From the NCBI GenBank assembly GCA_964501335.1, contig CAZCTC010000039.1:9491-73490 (forward strand): a DNA stretch of 64,000 nucleotides, written 5' to 3'. Of the stretch, positions 62,447 to 64,000 are shown in pieces. The notes under the pieces are model-generated. The model was not told the origin of the DNA. It did not search any database and saw only the letters and a program-made list of their open reading frames with translations. Numbering within the stretch: position 1 is the first letter of the stretch; each line of letters opens with the position of its first letter. Made by a program: the position numbers and the translations under genes. Source of the DNA: CAZCTC01 sp964501335 (GTDB lineage Bacteria; Chloroflexota; Anaerolineae; B4-G1; SLSP01).

Positions 62447-62474
62447 ATTATACCACACCGCCCCCACAACCCAA
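62447..62474 (-). promoter_or_regulatory. Predicted promoter for leaderless GT2 mRNA
   Basis: On the minus strand TTGGGT (62469-62474) and TATAAT (62447-62452) are 16 bp apart. The expected start site, about 7 bp after the -10 box, falls on or next to the GTG at 62439. Confidence 0.55.
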
Positions 62475-62484
62475 GAAATAAGAC

Positions 62485-62599
62485 TTTTTGTTTATGTTTT
62501 CGCGGGCTTCAGAAAGCCCGCGAAAACATAAACAAAAAATTTCTCTCCCCCCATCCAGCGCGTCGCTTCATACCGAACAAAAACCCTTTGCGGGACGCT
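62485..62599 (+). repeat. Dispersed hairpin-tail element, copy J (longest stem)
   Basis: A perfect 25-bp stem, from TTTTTGTTTATGTTTTCGCG onward, has a CAGA loop. It is followed by TTTCTCTC, CCATCCAGCGCGTCGCTTCA, CCGAACAAAAACCC and TTTGCGGGACGCT. This is the most complete copy and the best guide to the family's original form. Confidence 0.85.
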
Positions 62600-62626
62600 G
62601 AAATGCCCACCACCTGCCTCGTTAAA

Positions 62627-62669
62627 AGCAGTGAGAGTGCGCTGTCGTAGACAGCGCACCCTCACTGCT
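62627..62669 (-). terminator. Terminator of the PSP1-domain gene
   Basis: A 20-bp stem with one A-C mismatch (AGCAGTGAG-GTGCGCTGTC) and a GTA loop, 17 bp after the gene's stop. On the minus strand it is followed by TTTT. Confidence 0.75.
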
Positions 62670-62685
62670 TAATTATCCCCTGATT

Positions 62686-63720
62686 TTATTCAGCGATATC
62701 GTTATCCGAATCGTCCGGCTCAGACTGCGCCTGACTTAACCCATGGTTCAACTGCTGAATCTCCTCCACCGGAAACCGGAACCGTTCCCGTTCTTCTCGG
62801 GGACCATCCGGCGGAATCTCCACAATCACTTCGCCCTTCAGAATGTCCCAATCCACCACCCGCGCTTCCCCCTTGGGCGTGGCCACATGCGCCTTCCGCT
62901 TCGGGAACCCCGAGCTGGCTTCCTTGTAAACTTTGTGTTCGTAGGCCAGACAGCAGCGCAACCGGCCGCAGATCCCGGTGATATCCGTCGGCGCCATGGA
63001 AATCGACTGATCTTTCGCCATGCGGATCGACACTGCCTGGAACTCAGTCAGAAAACGGGAACAACACCGCTGCTCCCCACAAACCCCAAATCCGCCCAAC
63101 GCCTTGGCATGATCCCGCGGCCCCACCAGCCGGATCTCGACCCGACAATCCAACCGCCCCGACAGCCGCTGCCGCAACATCCCCTGCTCCTTGTTGGGCA
63201 GGCTTCCCGTACAGAAAATCAAAGCCTGATCGCCTTCCAATGAAAACTCGGCTGAAACAGCCTTCGCCTCCATCCCCAGCGTCCGCAACTCCTCATGGGC
63301 CGCATCCATCATCCGCTCAGCCCGCTCCCGCATCGCCTGATAACGGGCCATATCCAGCCCGGTCGCCAGTCGCAACACCGGCTTGACCTCTCCCGGCACG
63401 ATGCCTTCCACAGATGTAACGCAGGCGCATTGAGCCTGAACCACCTGCCCGGCCTGGGTGCCGTAAGCCGTCTCTACAATCACCCAGTCTCCCGAACCGG
63501 CTTCCATCTCCGGCGGCAACGAAAAATGATAGGATTTTCCGGCGCTCTGGAAACGAACGCAGACAAACCGCCCGGATACCGCCATAGAAACCGCCGACGC
63601 ATCTACCCCACGCTCAGCGGCAAATTCGACCTTGTTCTCACCCAACTCCAGATCAGACTCGATCTCCATACCTTCGTTCACTTCCTTTGCAATATCGCCA
63701 ACCTTGCGATCTTCCATCAT
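62686..63720 (-). CDS. PSP1-domain protein, YaaT/RicT-like
   Basis: The likely start is one of two adjacent ATGs at 63720/63717, giving about 344 residues. The open frame continues to the right edge only because it reads through a repeat. The PSP1 core (about 60-260) has SAGKSYHFSLPPEMEAGSGD and VIVETAYGTQAGQVV. The cysteines CGEQRCCSRF and ICGRLRCCLAYEH match the set that in Bacillus subtilis RicT helps bind 4Fe-4S clusters. RicT works with RicA and RicF on RNase Y-dependent mRNA processing and development. No ricA or ricF gene is in the window. The ribosome-binding site is weak (AAGGCAGAGA). Confidence 0.85.
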   Translation of the reverse strand: MMEDRKVGDIAKEVNEGMEIESDLELGENKVEFAAERGVDASAVSMAVSGRFVCVRFQSAGKSYHFSLPPEMEAGSGDWVIVETAYGTQAGQVVQAQCACVTSVEGIVPGEVKPVLRLATGLDMARYQAMRERAERMMDAAHEELRTLGMEAKAVSAEFSLEGDQALIFCTGSLPNKEQGMLRQRLSGRLDCRVEIRLVGPRDHAKALGGFGVCGEQRCCSRFLTEFQAVSIRMAKDQSISMAPTDITGICGRLRCCLAYEHKVYKEASSGFPKRKAHVATPKGEARVVDWDILKGEVIVEIPPDGPREERERFRFPVEEIQQLNHGLSQAQSEPDDSDNDIAE

Positions 63721-63760
63721 GACTGTCTCTGCCTTGAAAACAGGAGACAGCCCTAAAATC

Positions 63761-63838
63761 CTCCCCGAGGGCGGCCACATCGGGCCGCCCCTACCCGGAA
63801 AACGTCTCCCGTAGGGGTACCCCTTGTGGGTACCCAAT
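63761..63838. repeat. 78-bp direct repeat, copy 1
   Basis: The unit carries a GGGCGGCC/GGCCGCCC hairpin and two palindromes, GGGGTACCCC and TGGGTACCCA. It matches 63923-64000 at 76 of 78 bases. On the minus strand it encodes GTHKGYPYGRRFPGRGG in the open frame upstream of the PSP1 gene. Confidence 0.8.
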
Positions 63839-63922
63839 CCTGACGAATCGTCTATTTTCATCCTTCGGGGTGCTCCCCCGCATGGCCTTCTGTCCTGAAA
63901 ATAGGTCCCGCCGTGCAAAAAT

Positions 63923-64000
63923 CTCCCCGAGGGCAGCCACATCGAGCCGCCCCTACCCGGAAAACGTCTCCCGTAGGGGTACCCCTTGTGGGTACCCAAT
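63923..64000. repeat. 78-bp direct repeat, copy 2 (reaches window edge)
   Basis: Second copy, 162 bp from the first. The two base changes both lie in the GGGCGGCC hairpin arms. The match runs exactly to the last base, so the repeat probably continues beyond the window. Confidence 0.8.

Noticed and set aside
61450..62469. TTG start at 62469 for the GT2 gene
   Set aside because: It lies within the predicted -35/-10 promoter and has no ribosome-binding site; the conserved domain begins after the GTG at 62439.
32983..62599. CRISPR array as explanation for the recurring hairpins
   Set aside because: Copies are kilobases apart, lie in different gaps and both orientations, and have no regular spacers or cas genes.
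63721..63999. N-terminal extension of the PSP1-domain protein through the 78-bp repeats
   Set aside because: The extension is encoded by a duplicated intergenic repeat and lacks family similarity; adjacent ATGs at 63720/63717 give the expected length.

Overview
The window looks like a chromosome segment from a member of the Chloroflexota, most likely an Anaerolineae-like lineage. This is inferred from content, not from a marker-gene search. The signs are a moderately high GC content, secreted proteins with Thr-Pro linkers or DUF11 repeats and 'LPLVxR' motifs, lipoproteins, Tad pilus genes with a REC-ATPase fusion and no secretin, and multi-PAS signalling proteins. No rRNA, tRNA, CRISPR array, prophage or intact insertion sequence was seen.

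Left part (1-32.8 kb) is mostly housekeeping, largely on the minus strand. It holds a flavoprotein / ArfB / SPFH-protein cluster, a 1,636-residue orphan sensor kinase, a Tat-exported amidase, a YkgJ-type protein, a C39-like peptidase and a GT39-like membrane protein. folC and lon follow on the plus strand with overlapping stop and start codons. Next come hpf and comF downstream of a Tad assembly operon (cpaB-cpaE-tadA-tadB-tadC), then a sugar-phosphate isomerase, rsmI, a PrsA/SurA-like lipoprotein, a GNAT enzyme, a flippase-like protein, rlmB, cysS and a YacL-type PIN-TRAM protein.

Middle part (32.8-46.8 kb) has surface and accessory genes: a small secreted protein, a C-type lectin/DUF11 adhesin, an M28 peptidase, dnaE, and then an AT-richer stretch. 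That stretch carries a lipoprotein beta-propeller, a broken RHS core, a BamE-like lipoprotein and a frameshifted PQQ-type propeller.

Right part (46.8-64 kb) is a disaccharide-use locus. A LacI-family regulator with two promoters and three operators precedes beta-phosphoglucomutase, a GH65 phosphorylase, a solute-binding lipoprotein with two permeases and no ATPase, and a PfkB sugar kinase. Import, phosphorolysis and entry into glycolysis are the inferred flow. After it come a solute-binding protein paired with a SpoIIE-type phosphatase sensor, an ABC-2 permease with a GT2 glycosyltransferase, and a PSP1/RicT-type protein.

The most unusual signal is a family of about ten intergenic elements between 32.9 and 62.6 kb. 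Each has a perfect hairpin whose stem sequence differs between copies while both arms stay complementary, followed by a conserved tail of about 70 bp ending in a GCGGGACGCT-like motif.
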